A stretch of 64,000 nt of DNA from Enterovibrio coralii (GTDB lineage Bacteria; Pseudomonadota; Gammaproteobacteria; Enterobacterales; Vibrionaceae): NCBI RefSeq assembly GCF_001559595.1, contig NZ_LNTY01000034.1, forward strand, positions 620,001 through 684,000, given 5' to 3'. Position 1 is the stretch's first letter; each line of letters opens with the position of its first letter. The notes below the pieces were generated by a model. That model saw only the letters and a program-made list of their open reading frames with translations. It did not search any database and had not been told where the DNA came from. The translations under genes and the position numbers were made by a program. Positions 26,222 to 34,642 of the stretch are shown in pieces.

Positions 26222-26245
26222 AAAAACCCGGCAGTGCCGGGTTTT
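26222..26245 (-). terminator. Terminator of the MarR-family gene
   Basis: AAAACCCGGC-AGT-GCCGGGTTTT, ten bases past the marR-like stop. Confidence 0.8.
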
Positions 26246-26254
26246 CTTTATACG

Positions 26255-26683
26255 TTAAATCGCGTGAGCCACTTTGGACAACGTGGAGCGAAGTGAGACC
26301 GCTTCTTCTTCTGACAGAAGAGCATGGATCATTTCGAAGTTACGTTGATCTGCTTTGCCCAGTAGGTCAGCCATCTCCTGACCTTTCTCGGTCAGAGTCA
26401 GAATCTTTGAGCGACGGTCGTTAATATCATCGCGACGATTAATATAACCTTCCATTACCAAGCTCTGAACGATGCGACTTACTTTTGATTTCTCACTAGC
26501 CAAATAAGGCAAACCCATTAAATCACCCTGACGGAATTCCACTGCTTTAGCAATGGCTGAAATAGTGGTGGTTTGCTCTGGGCCTAAAGTTACTCCTTGC
26601 TCATACAGCCAGTCGTGATAGCGCTTTGCTGATTTTAGCGTAATTAGACGACATAATGAGCTCAGTTCCGATTGAATATCCAC
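26255..26683 (-). CDS. MarR-family transcriptional regulator
   Basis: A 142-residue protein with the MarR winged helix-turn-helix. The recognition helix region is SEKSKVSRIVQSLVMEGYI and the wing is RRDDINDRRSKILTLTEKG. It probably acts as a dimeric repressor. The start is a GTG at 26683. A perfect nine-base inverted repeat lies 79 bases upstream (26762-26782), a possible operator. No effector or target gene is apparent; the flanking genes face the same way but are separated by terminators. Confidence 0.85.
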   Translation of the reverse strand: MDIQSELSSLCRLITLKSAKRYHDWLYEQGVTLGPEQTTTISAIAKAVEFRQGDLMGLPYLASEKSKVSRIVQSLVMEGYINRRDDINDRRSKILTLTEKGQEMADLLGKADQRNFEMIHALLSEEEAVSLRSTLSKVAHAI

Positions 26684-27015
26684 GCTTATCTCTATTGCAT
26701 TTTTATAGTATTAGTGGCGCGAATATTACATCGTCATATCTATTAAAGTCTAATACGCCAGACACTCTTACGATAAGAGTGTGTTGGGCTGAATTTACTT
26801 TTTTTACATCGCGTAACAAGCTGATTTACCTAATAAAAATAAGTTGCAGGTAAAATGCATGTTTCAAGGATAAGACAGGGTGTAAAGAGGGTGGTCAAAT
26901 TACCTCTCGATCTCGTTTAAATATCCATCCAATGTAAACCAAGCGCCTAGTGGAAACGCTTACATAAAAAATGTAAGAAAATGTGAATTTAAATTATTCG
27001 TTCAAAAAAGAGAGG
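26684..27015. other. Gene-free A+T-rich stretch upstream of the marR-like gene
   Basis: No coding frame with a ribosome site is visible. It contains the inverted repeat ACACTCTTA-CGA-TAAGAGTGT (26762-26782), which may be an operator or hairpin in the marR leader. The remainder is A+T-rich without recognised motifs. Confidence 0.5.
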
Positions 27016-27050
27016 AAAAACACCAAAAACACGGTTTTTGGTGTTTTTTT
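27016..27050 (-). terminator. Terminator of cardiolipin synthase gene
   Basis: CACCAAAAAC-ACG-GTTTTTGGTG with A- and T-tracts, immediately beyond the cls stop. Confidence 0.85.
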
Positions 27051-27055
27051 GAGAG

Positions 27056-28516
27056 TTATAGCAGTGGGCTGAACATGTAAAAGAACTGTTCAACTGGGCG
27101 ATTGAAAACTGAGCGTTTCTGCCAGTTTTCAATAAGCAACGGGGTAGAGTTGCTCATGTATGCTTGTTGGAGTGATGATAAGTCTGCACAGAAATCCGGA
27201 TCATCAATACATAGCGTCAATTCAAAGTTCAGCCACAAACTACGCATATCCAAATTTACTGTTCCAATTAAACAGAAGTTTTCATCGACCATAACCGATT
27301 TAGTATGAAGAAGACCACCTTGAAAACGGTAAATATTAATTCCGGTTTTCAACAGGTCATTAAAAAATGAGCGGCTGGCCCATTCAACCATTAAGCTGTC
27401 GTTCTTGGCCGGAATAATGAGATTAACCGTGACACCGCGCTGTGCTGTTGTTTGCAACGCCGCTAATAAACTCTCACTTGGAATTAAATACGGCGTTGTA
27501 ATTGTCAGGCTTTTCTTCGCCTGATGTATAGCTAACATCAGCACTTGCTGAATAATGCCGTCTGGCATGCCTGGGCCTGACGGCGCGACTTGCACTGAGT
27601 GATTAGCGTGTTCGTGCTGTTCAATAAGAGGGCAGACGGGCAAATCTGGCAGATAGCGTAGTCCGGTTTCAACCTCCCAATCCCACGCAAAGATGCTGTT
27701 CAACACAGGAACAGACGGTCCATCAACTTTCACCATAATGTCGACCCATTGACCGACACCTGCGTCTTGTTTAAAGAAACGAGGGTCGACCATGTTCATT
27801 GAGCCGGTATAGCCAATCTCATTGTCAATGATCACGATCTTTCGGTGCTGTCTGATATCGAGGCGGCGAAGGAACATACGCGCTGGGCTCACGGCCAATG
27901 CTTCGATAAGTTCGACGCCCGCTTTTCGCATTTCATCCGGCCAATGGGTGCGGAAGAATGTCTTGCTGCCGGCTGAATCCAGCAAAATGCGCACGGTAAC
28001 ACCACGTTTTGCGGCGTCACACACCGCTTTGGCAACGTCATCGGCATGACCACCCGGGTGCCAGATATAAAACACCATATTGATGGAATGCTGCGCGGAC
28101 TGCACATCTTTGGCGATGTTTCGCAGGATGTCGGCGGTTTCACAATGGAGTGAAAGCTGGTTGCCAGCCAATGCCGGTATGCCTGCTCGTCTCAAGCAAA
28201 GATCATGAACGGGACGTGCGAGAAAGCTTTGATGCTGCGGTCTGTGGGCTTCACAGTCGCTGAGGGTTTCTAGCCACTGCCCATAAGGCGTAAACATGGC
28301 TTTAGCACGCTCGGCGCGTTTTCTTCCGAGATTCAGCTCGCCGACAAGCAGGTAGAGGATTACCCCGACGATAGGGATGATATAGATGATCATTAACCAT
28401 GCGATGGAAACCCCGAGAGCTCGGCGCTTCAGCACGACACGAATGGTGACACCGGCAATTAACAGCCAGTAAAAAAATACACTTGCCCAAACAAGAAACT
28501 GATAAATCTTTTCCAT
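27056..28516 (-). CDS. clsA: Cardiolipin synthase A (ClsA-type phospholipase D superfamily)
   Basis: 486 residues from ATG 28516, the same length as E. coli ClsA. There are two N-terminal membrane spans (FLVWASVFFYWLLIAGVTI; AWLMIIYIIPIVGVILYLL). The two HKD motifs are RQHRKIVIIDNEIGYTGSMN and LLHTKSVMVDENFCLIGTVN. It joins two phosphatidylglycerol molecules into cardiolipin and glycerol at the inner membrane. The frame continues nine codons upstream to a GTG at 28543, but alignment to ClsA places the start at MEKIYQFLVW. Confidence 0.94.
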   Translation of the reverse strand: MEKIYQFLVWASVFFYWLLIAGVTIRVVLKRRALGVSIAWLMIIYIIPIVGVILYLLVGELNLGRKRAERAKAMFTPYGQWLETLSDCEAHRPQHQSFLARPVHDLCLRRAGIPALAGNQLSLHCETADILRNIAKDVQSAQHSINMVFYIWHPGGHADDVAKAVCDAAKRGVTVRILLDSAGSKTFFRTHWPDEMRKAGVELIEALAVSPARMFLRRLDIRQHRKIVIIDNEIGYTGSMNMVDPRFFKQDAGVGQWVDIMVKVDGPSVPVLNSIFAWDWEVETGLRYLPDLPVCPLIEQHEHANHSVQVAPSGPGMPDGIIQQVLMLAIHQAKKSLTITTPYLIPSESLLAALQTTAQRGVTVNLIIPAKNDSLMVEWASRSFFNDLLKTGINIYRFQGGLLHTKSVMVDENFCLIGTVNLDMRSLWLNFELTLCIDDPDFCADLSSLQQAYMSNSTPLLIENWQKRSVFNRPVEQFFYMFSPLL

Positions 28517-28805
28517 ATCAATCAACTTAGCCCTTATCGTCACCCAATATAGAGCGATGGCGCTGACTATGCACCGACTTTAGTGTCTCTTATTCGCAAT
28601 CGCTAGTCTTTAGAGGCTAATTATTCGACAAGGTAAGGGGAATGTTAAAAATTAATTGTTACTAGGTGTTTAGGAAGTAATCAGAAATGGTTAAAGAGTG
28701 GTCAAAAATACCACTAGATCGAAAAATATAGCGCGATCGCTTCAAATTTTATTTCAAAGCTGGTTTACTTGCCATGCCTGTTGCAAAAGCGGGTCAAATG
28801 TCTCC
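28517..28805. other. Gene-free region between clsA and the NSS transporter gene
   Basis: Divergent intergenic DNA, A+T-rich, with no supported coding frame. It must hold the promoters of both flanking genes; I cannot place them confidently. Confidence 0.5.
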
Positions 28806-28823
28806 TGTAAACTTATGTTTACG
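28806..28823 (+). promoter_or_regulatory. TyrR-box-like operator upstream of the NSS transporter gene
   Basis: TGTAAA-N6-TTTACG matches the TyrR consensus TGTAAA-N6-TTTACA at all but the last base and keeps the G-N14-C pair. It lies 86 bases before the transporter start. TyrR regulates aromatic amino-acid transport genes in related bacteria. Confidence 0.5.
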
Positions 28824-28908
28824 AGCCAGCTAGGAGAGGCCAAGGAAAGGCAGAAGATGCTGGGTATATATCCCTAAACAACATCATCGTTTGTAGTAGA
28901 GAGTAGTT

Positions 28909-30255
28909 ATGGCAAACAGCAATAGAGCCCAGTTTTCTTCCAGATTAGGTTTCATTCTTGCTGCGGCAGGTTCTGCCGTGGGTCTTGGTAATATTTGGGG
29001 TTTCCCGACACAAGCAGCCAGCAATGGCGGTGCGGTATTCCTGATTACTTATTTAGTGATGGTTTTCGTTCTTGCGTACCCGCTGTTGGTCGCCGAACTG
29101 ACCATTGGTCGTTATGGTGCGTCGAACCCTATTCGTTCCCTCATTTCTGTCGCTCCTAAACAAAAAGCGTTAGGCAGTGCTGTTGGTATTGCCGGCCTTT
29201 TGGGCGCGAGTGGTATTTTGAGCTTCTACGCCATTGTTGCAGGCTGGTTCTTTGGTTTCTTGATTGGTCCAGTGCTAAGTGCAATCGGCTTGGAAAGCGC
29301 AGCCGCGTGGTTAGAAGGTTTTAGCCTTGAGCGTAACCTGATCCTGATGGGTGTGTTCATGTTGCTGACCATTATGGTGGTGAAGAACGGCGTAGCAGAC
29401 GGTATCGAAAAGTGGTCGAGCCGACTGATGCCAGTGTTGTTCGTACTGTTCATCGTGATGGTGGTTTACACACTGACGCAACCAGGTGCAATTGATGGCC
29501 TGAAAATGTACTTGGTACCGGATACCTCACACTTCTCACCTGATTTGATGGTGAGTGCAATGGGTCAGGCGTTCTTCTCCCTGTCTATCGGTGTGTGTAC
29601 CATGATGGTTTACGGTTCATACCTGCGTAAAGATGCGAACCTGCCAAAAACAGCGGCGCAAGTGGCACTGGTTGACACGGGCGTGGCGTTTGTAGCTGGT
29701 TTGCTGATCTTGCCTGCGATGTTCGTTGCGCAGAAAAACGGTGTACAAATTTACAATGATGCAGGTGCGCTGATTGACGGTGACACGCTGGTATTCAGTG
29801 TGCTGCCTGCGATGTTCGATACCATGGGCTTTGCGGGCATCATTATCGGCGTTGCGTTCTTTGCGCTGATGGTAATTGCGGCACTGACGTCTTCTATCTC
29901 AATGCTTGAAGTGCCAGTCTCTTGTGCATGTGAAGAACTGAAGAAAGATCGTAAAACCGTGGTGTGGTGGATTGGTGGTGCGATTTCGCTGTTCTCTGCG
30001 CTAATCATCTTCAACTTCAACACCATGTTCGGCTTGGTGATTACCGTTACCACGGAATACATGCAACCTATTCTGGGTCTAATCATGGCACTGATTGCAG
30101 GTTGGATTTGGAACCGCAACCAAGTGCTTGAAGAACTTAGTCAAGGTTACCCTGAGTTTGGGCAGAGCAAATTCTGGAAAGTATGGCCAGCATACGTTCG
30201 CATCGTTTGCCCAATCTTGATGGCAATGGTGTTCCTCTGGCCGATGATTAAATAA
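28909..30255 (+). CDS. Sodium-dependent transporter, NSS (SNF) family
   Basis: A 448-residue protein with 11-12 membrane spans. The NSS fingerprint is RLGFILAAAGSAVGLGNIWG at the N-terminus, followed by NGGAVFLITYLVMVF and SIGVCTMMVYGSY. Bacterial members import amino acids such as tryptophan, tyrosine or leucine with Na+. The TyrR-box-like site upstream favours an aromatic amino acid, but the substrate is not shown by the sequence. The ribosome site is weak (GAGAGTAGTT). A strong terminator follows. Confidence 0.9.
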   Translation: MANSNRAQFSSRLGFILAAAGSAVGLGNIWGFPTQAASNGGAVFLITYLVMVFVLAYPLLVAELTIGRYGASNPIRSLISVAPKQKALGSAVGIAGLLGASGILSFYAIVAGWFFGFLIGPVLSAIGLESAAAWLEGFSLERNLILMGVFMLLTIMVVKNGVADGIEKWSSRLMPVLFVLFIVMVVYTLTQPGAIDGLKMYLVPDTSHFSPDLMVSAMGQAFFSLSIGVCTMMVYGSYLRKDANLPKTAAQVALVDTGVAFVAGLLILPAMFVAQKNGVQIYNDAGALIDGDTLVFSVLPAMFDTMGFAGIIIGVAFFALMVIAALTSSISMLEVPVSCACEELKKDRKTVVWWIGGAISLFSALIIFNFNTMFGLVITVTTEYMQPILGLIMALIAGWIWNRNQVLEELSQGYPEFGQSKFWKVWPAYVRIVCPILMAMVFLWPMIK

Positions 30256-30265
30256 TCATTTGTTT

Positions 30266-30296
30266 GAGAATCCCCGCCAGTGCGGGGATTCTTCTT
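30266..30296 (+). terminator. Terminator of the NSS transporter gene
   Basis: GAATCCCCGC-CAGT-GCGGGGATTC then TTCTTC. Confidence 0.8.
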
Positions 30297-30387
30297 CATT
30301 ATTTCCCGCCACCGACACCTCTTTGCTTTAACTGTCTTCTCTCTCCGATTACACTCTGCGCAGACGTTACAATTTACAGGTTTAACC

Positions 30388-31059
30388 ATGTTCACTCTGG
30401 TTTATCAGAATGACGACTTCTTAGTGATCAACAAGCATCCGGGAGTCAGCGTCCACAAGGACGACAATGAGCAAGCATTGTTAACCGAGGTGGCCAAAGC
30501 ATCGGGTGATAAACAGCTCTACCTTATTCATCGCCTCGACAAAATGACTTCAGGTCTACTGCTGCTGGGCAGACACCAACAAGCCGCGTCGGCTCTTTCC
30601 GGTATGTTTGCTGATAAAACCGTGCAGAAATTCTATTTGGCACTGTCCGCAAAAAAACCGACGAAGAAGCAGGGTACAATTATCGGTGATATGGCCAAAA
30701 GCCGCCGCGCCCAATGGAAGTTGCTACCAAGCAAAGCCAACCCAGCAACGACGCAATTTTTTTCAACAACGGGCGGCGAAGGTAAGCGACTGTTTTTGTG
30801 TAAGCCTTACACAGGAAAGACACATCAAATTCGTGTGGCACTGAAAAGCGTCGGCTCAGCCATTCTGGGTGATGATATTTACGGCGGAGAGGCAGCGGAT
30901 CGCGGTTATCTACATGCCTATTCGCTGTCTTTCACGCATAACGACGAGCATTACCAGTTCGTGGAATTGCCTTCACATGGCGAGATGTGGCCTGAACTAC
31001 CTTCAGACTGGCAAACGCCTTGGTTTTTGAATTGGCCGAAACTACCGCATCAAAAATAA
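30388..31059 (+). CDS. RluA-family RNA pseudouridine synthase
   Basis: A 223-residue compact enzyme with the RluA catalytic motif HRLDKMTSGLLLLG, in which the Asp is the nucleophile. Also present are NDDFLVINKHPGVSVHKD and the C-terminal KPYTGKTHQIRVALKSVG, LGDDIYGG. It has no S4 RNA-binding domain, so it is one of the short RluA/RluC/TruC-like forms; which uridine it modifies is unclear. The frame is open from 30280, but homology starts at ATG 30388 (MFTLVYQNDD), preceded by a modest ACAGG. Confidence 0.85.
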   Translation: MFTLVYQNDDFLVINKHPGVSVHKDDNEQALLTEVAKASGDKQLYLIHRLDKMTSGLLLLGRHQQAASALSGMFADKTVQKFYLALSAKKPTKKQGTIIGDMAKSRRAQWKLLPSKANPATTQFFSTTGGEGKRLFLCKPYTGKTHQIRVALKSVGSAILGDDIYGGEAADRGYLHAYSLSFTHNDEHYQFVELPSHGEMWPELPSDWQTPWFLNWPKLPHQK

Positions 31060-31120
31060 AGGGATCTCCTGAACTGTCAGGATGGCTACCATGGATGGCT
31101 TGTAATTTTTGGAGACAAGC

Positions 31121-31321
31121 ATGCAGCCTAATCGCAAAAAAACGCGCAGCACGAATTCTCATAAGTTTTGGGGGCTGGCAAGCCTGAGACGTCAGCGCAA
31201 ACGTAAAGTGGCGCGCTCTCAGCATCGTCGAGGTGGTGAATTTTATAACCTACAGCTAAGTGGTATTCCGCTTGTGCTGACCGAGCCACCTATTGCTTCA
31301 ACAGAGGAAAATAAAGAATGA
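31121..31321 (+). CDS. Small arginine-rich protein coupled to a methyltransferase gene
   Basis: A 66-residue basic protein (MQPNRKKTRSTNSHKFWGL, RRQRKRKVARSQHRR) with an acidic, proline-containing tail. GGAG lies six bases before ATG 31121. The TGA stop overlaps the next start as ATGATG, so translation is coupled. The composition suggests RNA or ribosome contact, matching the RNA-modification genes around it, but no family is recognised and the function is unknown. Confidence 0.6.
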   Translation: MQPNRKKTRSTNSHKFWGLASLRRQRKRKVARSQHRRGGEFYNLQLSGIPLVLTEPPIASTEENKE

Positions 31322-32268
31322 TGTCACCGAGTGCGCTGCCTCGCTTCTTCAGTGTTATCTCTGAGCGCCTGCTCGAATGTGGTGACGAGGTTCGCCGCGT
31401 ATTTCATGGCCGAGGCCGATGCTATGAAGGCCTAGAGCAAATCACCGCTGATTGGTTGGGGCAGGGCGTATTACAAATTGCCGTCTTTAAAGAAGACGAG
31501 CCAGCATTCTATGACGCATTGGAATCGCAAGCGATAGCATTCACTGAGTCTGAGGTTTGGAAAAAGGTTGGCGGTAAAACCATTGCCATTCAGCATCGCG
31601 ACCGAGAAGGCGCGGAGACGGAAACGCTGGTGGGCGAAATGCCACAGCAGATCAACGTGATTGAAAATGGTCTCTCTTACAAGCTGGATCTTGGCAAGCG
31701 TCAGAACAACGGTTTGTTTCTAGACATGCGATTAGGCCGCAAGTGGGTGCAAGAGCATGCACAAGGCAAACGCGTATTGAACCTGTTTGCGTATACCTGT
31801 GGTTTTTCTGTTGCCGCGGTTGAAGGTGGTGCAGAGAAGGTGGTGAATCTGGATATGGCGAAATCGTCGTTATCTCGCGGACGTGAAAATCACCAACTCA
31901 ATGAGCATGACCTCAGCAAAGTCAGCTTTTTGGGGCATGAGCTGTTTAAATCATGGGGCAAGGTGAAAAAGCTGGGGCCTTATGATTTGGTGATTATCGA
32001 TCCGCCGTCGTTCCAAAAAGGCAGCTTTGTCCTGACCAAAGACTACGCCAAGATCTTACGCAGATTGCCAGAACTGGTCACTGAAGGTGGCGACGTGTTG
32101 GCTTGTGTTAATGCGCCTGATGTATTGCCGAGCTTCTTAACTGAGCAAATGGCAGAACTTGCACCCGAGTTTATTTTTGAATCCAGATTGGAAAATCCAC
32201 CTGAGTTTGAAGATATTGACACTGACAGTGCGTTAAAAGTGCTTCACTTTAGACATCAGGCCAAATAA
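31318..32268 (+). CDS. Class I SAM-dependent methyltransferase, RlmI-like
   Basis: A 316-residue protein. SAM-binding motif I is VLNLFAYTCGFSVAAVEGGA, the acidic loop is NLDMAKSSLSRGRENHQLN, and motif IV is YDLVIIDPPSFQKGSF, which is typical of rRNA 5-methylcytosine or related methyltransferases near RlmI/RlmK. It lacks an obvious PUA domain. It starts at ATG 31318 (or 31321), overlapping the stop of the small basic protein. The substrate is probably RNA but is not shown. Confidence 0.78.
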   Translation: MMSPSALPRFFSVISERLLECGDEVRRVFHGRGRCYEGLEQITADWLGQGVLQIAVFKEDEPAFYDALESQAIAFTESEVWKKVGGKTIAIQHRDREGAETETLVGEMPQQINVIENGLSYKLDLGKRQNNGLFLDMRLGRKWVQEHAQGKRVLNLFAYTCGFSVAAVEGGAEKVVNLDMAKSSLSRGRENHQLNEHDLSKVSFLGHELFKSWGKVKKLGPYDLVIIDPPSFQKGSFVLTKDYAKILRRLPELVTEGGDVLACVNAPDVLPSFLTEQMAELAPEFIFESRLENPPEFEDIDTDSALKVLHFRHQAK

Positions 32269-32282
32269 ACAAGAGGCGTTTT

Positions 32283-32537
32283 ATGGACGCTTTCCAACGG
32301 ATAGATGAACTCGACTCAGGTCACCACGATGTCACCTACAAAGGTGAGCGTTGGGGATTGTCAGTGAAGCGATACAGTAACGGGCATGCTGTGAAAGTGT
32401 ATGCTGAGGCGTTGTCTGGCCGTGATTTCGTGAGTGGAAACCTTTATCTCATTGACGACATATGGGCACTCAAACCTTGTGAAATGCCAAGAGAAAAGGT
32501 GATGTCGTTTATCTTGGGATTCGAAAGCGTTAAATAA
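32283..32537 (+). CDS. Hypothetical protein, 84 residues
   Basis: A small protein without signal peptide or membrane span (DVTYKGERWGLSVKRYSNGH, VSGNLYLIDDIWALKPCEMP), probably a beta-rich cytosolic fold. It starts 14 bases after the methyltransferase stop with AAGAGG upstream and a terminator follows, so it is probably in that operon. No family is recognised. Confidence 0.6.
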   Translation: MDAFQRIDELDSGHHDVTYKGERWGLSVKRYSNGHAVKVYAEALSGRDFVSGNLYLIDDIWALKPCEMPREKVMSFILGFESVK

Positions 32538-32566
32538 AGAAAGCCGCTAACGAAGCGGGCTTTTTC
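32537..32566. terminator. Terminator between the 84-residue gene and the convergent lipoprotein gene
   Basis: AAAGCC-GCT ... AGCGGGCTTTTT. The left arm appears one C short compared with the right arm, another possible missing base. Confidence 0.6.
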
Positions 32567-32568
32567 TA

Positions 32569-32964
32569 TCAGTTTGTGCAGTCTTCTCGCGTGATCACGC
32601 GCTCAAGGACAGGTCTGCCACGTGCATCTCTCACCAGCAGTTTGTAACTAACGCCTTTGTCCATCAACGAAGAGATTTCGTTTTCTTTGCAGTAGCGTTT
32701 TTCCAGTCCATCAGCAAGTACGATAGGTGCAACATCACCACTGCCTGAGTACAACAGTGTCAGTTCGATTTCAGCACTGTTGGCTTTTGCGCGAACCAAG
32801 TTGTAGCCATTCATGTTCACAGGAACAATTTTGCCCAACATATCAGCGCGTTGAGCAGCAAAGGTCTCTGCAATTTCAAGATCGGAAGAACTTGAACAAG
32901 CAGACAAACCCAATACCAATGTGCCGATAAGTACAGATTTTCCAGTGGTTAACCATTCTCGCAT
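32569..32964 (-). CDS. Lipoprotein, possibly an AspS/GspS-type secretion pilotin
   Basis: 131 residues from ATG 32964 (AAGGA seven bases upstream). It has a lipoprotein signal (GTLVLGLSAC, then SSSS). A small folded domain with two cysteines (KRYCKE and REDC) follows, with the motif DKGVSYKLLVRDARGRPVLE. The size, cysteine pair and ending resemble the pilotins that guide type II secretin assembly in Vibrio, but this is from memory of the family and not an alignment. At minimum it is an outer-membrane or periplasmic lipoprotein. Confidence 0.6.
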   Translation of the reverse strand: MREWLTTGKSVLIGTLVLGLSACSSSSDLEIAETFAAQRADMLGKIVPVNMNGYNLVRAKANSAEIELTLLYSGSGDVAPIVLADGLEKRYCKENEISSLMDKGVSYKLLVRDARGRPVLERVITREDCTN

Positions 32965-32994
32965 TGCGGGATCCTTGCTAAATATCACTGCGTG

Positions 32995-33297
32995 TTAGGC
33001 AGGCAAAACTTTCTTAAACGGCTTAACGATGACGTTTTTATACACGCCAGCCTCGATATAGGGGTCAGCATCCGCCCAGCTTTTTGCATCGTCTAAGCTA
33101 TCAAACTTCGCGATCACAGTTGAACCAGTAAACCCTGCTTCGCCTGGATCTTCGCTGTCTACTGCTGGGTTTGGCCCTGCAACCAGCAAACGGCCTTGAG
33201 ATTCCAAATCACGCAATCTTGTCAGATGCTGCTCTCGCACTTGCATGCGAAGCGGTAAGCTATTTTCTACGTCTTGTGAAAAGATGACGTACCACAT
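32995..33297 (-). CDS. yciI: YciI-like protein
   Basis: A 100-residue ferredoxin-like fold protein of the YciI family ([53 protein letters not shown]). The conserved His/Asp pair of the family (QHLTRL, ADPY) is present. The enzymatic role is undefined. The frame opens at 33321, but family proteins begin at MWYVIF, and GAGAGTAGAA precedes that ATG. It sits with yciA and yciB next to trp, as in enterobacteria and vibrios. Confidence 0.9.
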   Translation of the reverse strand: MWYVIFSQDVENSLPLRMQVREQHLTRLRDLESQGRLLVAGPNPAVDSEDPGEAGFTGSTVIAKFDSLDDAKSWADADPYIEAGVYKNVIVKPFKKVLPA

Positions 33298-33382
33298 TTC
33301 TACTCTCTCCATGTATGCCAATACTTCGCTTTTTGCCTAGTGTACGAAAGGATACCGCAAAGTGCTGGCAGAAATGTCTGAT

Positions 33383-33772
33383 TTATGACTTGTTTATCGC
33401 TCGTGGTCGGCCTTCGCTGTCAATTGCAACGTAGTGGAAGGTCGCATTACACACTTTATACCGTTCTTTGATGCCGTCATCGTTAATTGGTTTCACCCAA
33501 ACTTCGAGTTCCATGCTCATTGAGGTGCGACCGATTTTGACGCACTCACCGTAAACACAAACCACATCGCCGATATTCACAGGCTTCTTGAATTCAATAC
33601 TGGAAACAGAAACGGTGACGATTTTTCCGCCTGAGATTTCTTTTGCGAGGATGCCGCCAGCAAGGTCAAGCTGAGACATGATCCAGCCGCCGAAAATTTG
33701 CATGTTTGGGTTGCAGTCGCTCGGCATTGCAAGGGTGCGGGAGAGGAGTTGGCCTTTTGGCGTGTCACACAT
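33383..33772 (-). CDS. yciA: Acyl-CoA thioesterase YciA
   Basis: A 129-residue hotdog-fold thioesterase: SRTLAMPSDCNPNMQIFGGW, MSQLDLAGGILAKE and VNIGDVVCVYGECVKIGRTS. It hydrolyses a broad range of acyl-CoAs in the cytosol and is often linked to membrane lipid balance. The position between yciI and yciB is conserved. The catalytic Asp of the family is in QLDLAGG. Confidence 0.93.
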   Translation of the reverse strand: MCDTPKGQLLSRTLAMPSDCNPNMQIFGGWIMSQLDLAGGILAKEISGGKIVTVSVSSIEFKKPVNIGDVVCVYGECVKIGRTSMSMELEVWVKPINDDGIKERYKVCNATFHYVAIDSEGRPRAINKS

Positions 33773-33884
33773 GATTATGCTTCTCCACCCAACGTCATTG
33801 TTTCAACGCACGCGCGCGCGGAAAAACCGCCCTGAGGCCAGTTGTTTGATTCTGACATGATACTACTTCCCGGGAATCAAAAAT

Positions 33885-33917
33885 CGAAAAGGGCGCAGGG
33901 TAGTCATTACCCTGCGC
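33885..33917 (-). terminator. Terminator after yciB
   Basis: GCGCAGGGTA-GTCAT-TACCCTGCGC with a T-rich tail on the minus strand, just past the yciB stop. Confidence 0.75.
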
Positions 33918-33932
33918 GGTGAAGCGACAATT

Positions 33933-34472
33933 CTACTCTGAATCTGTCTCTTTCGGCATGTGTTTGTAGATATAGACGCCAGTCGCGAGCGTGTACGCCA
34001 GCGTGAGGGCCATCAGGCCGAAGACTTTAAAGTTTACCCAAACATCCAGTGGCAGTTCGTAAGCGACGTAAATGTTCAGTACCGCAAGAACAGCGAAGAA
34101 TGCCACCCATGCGTTGTTCACGTTACGCCATACTGCTTCTGGCAGGGTGATTTCTTTTGCCAGCATACCTTTGATAAGCGGTTTACCCAGCATTTGAGAA
34201 ATAATCAGGCCACCCGCAAACAGGGCGTAAACGATGGTTACTTTCCACTTGATGAAGTTGTCATCTTGGAAAAACAGCGTCATGCCACCAAACACGGCAA
34301 CCAGTGCTGCGGTAATCACCTGCATTTTTTCGACTTTTTTGTACAACACCCAAGTCACGGCAACTTGGATGATGGTGGCGACAATCAATGCACCCGTCGC
34401 GGTGTAGATGTCGTACATCTTGTAAAGCGCGAAGAAAATAATGAGTGGAATAAAATCGAGAAGCTGTTTCAT
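33933..34472 (-). CDS. yciB: YciB, inner-membrane septation protein A
   Basis: A 179-residue membrane protein with five or six spans, the usual length. Family stretches are [40 protein letters not shown] and [20 protein letters not shown]. It is involved in envelope integrity and septation. It begins after AAGGATAAGT and lies beside the trp terminator, as in related genomes. Confidence 0.95.
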   Translation of the reverse strand: MKQLLDFIPLIIFFALYKMYDIYTATGALIVATIIQVAVTWVLYKKVEKMQVITAALVAVFGGMTLFFQDDNFIKWKVTIVYALFAGGLIISQMLGKPLIKGMLAKEITLPEAVWRNVNNAWVAFFAVLAVLNIYVAYELPLDVWVNFKVFGLMALTLAYTLATGVYIYKHMPKETDSE

Positions 34473-34598
34473 TCAGATACTTATCCTTGTTCACTCCAAA
34501 CAGTATTGGCGGAGCGGTAAAAAATCTAACCATCGAGTTTACCCAAAACTCAGGCCAGATAAAACGTGAACGGCAAATAGAACTGTTTCGAGATAATA

Positions 34599-34626
34599 AA
34601 AAGGCCAGCATGATGCTGGCCTTTAA
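34599..34626 (-). terminator. trp operon terminator
   Basis: AAAGGCCAGCA-TGA-TGCTGGCCTTT with a T-run on the minus strand, 17 bases beyond trpA. Confidence 0.85.
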
Positions 34627-34642
34627 AGGATAGATTATCCGA

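Noticed and set aside
28777-28908. Glycine riboswitch upstream of the NSS transporter
   Set aside because: I see no paired aptamer core; the visible dyad fits a TyrR box instead.
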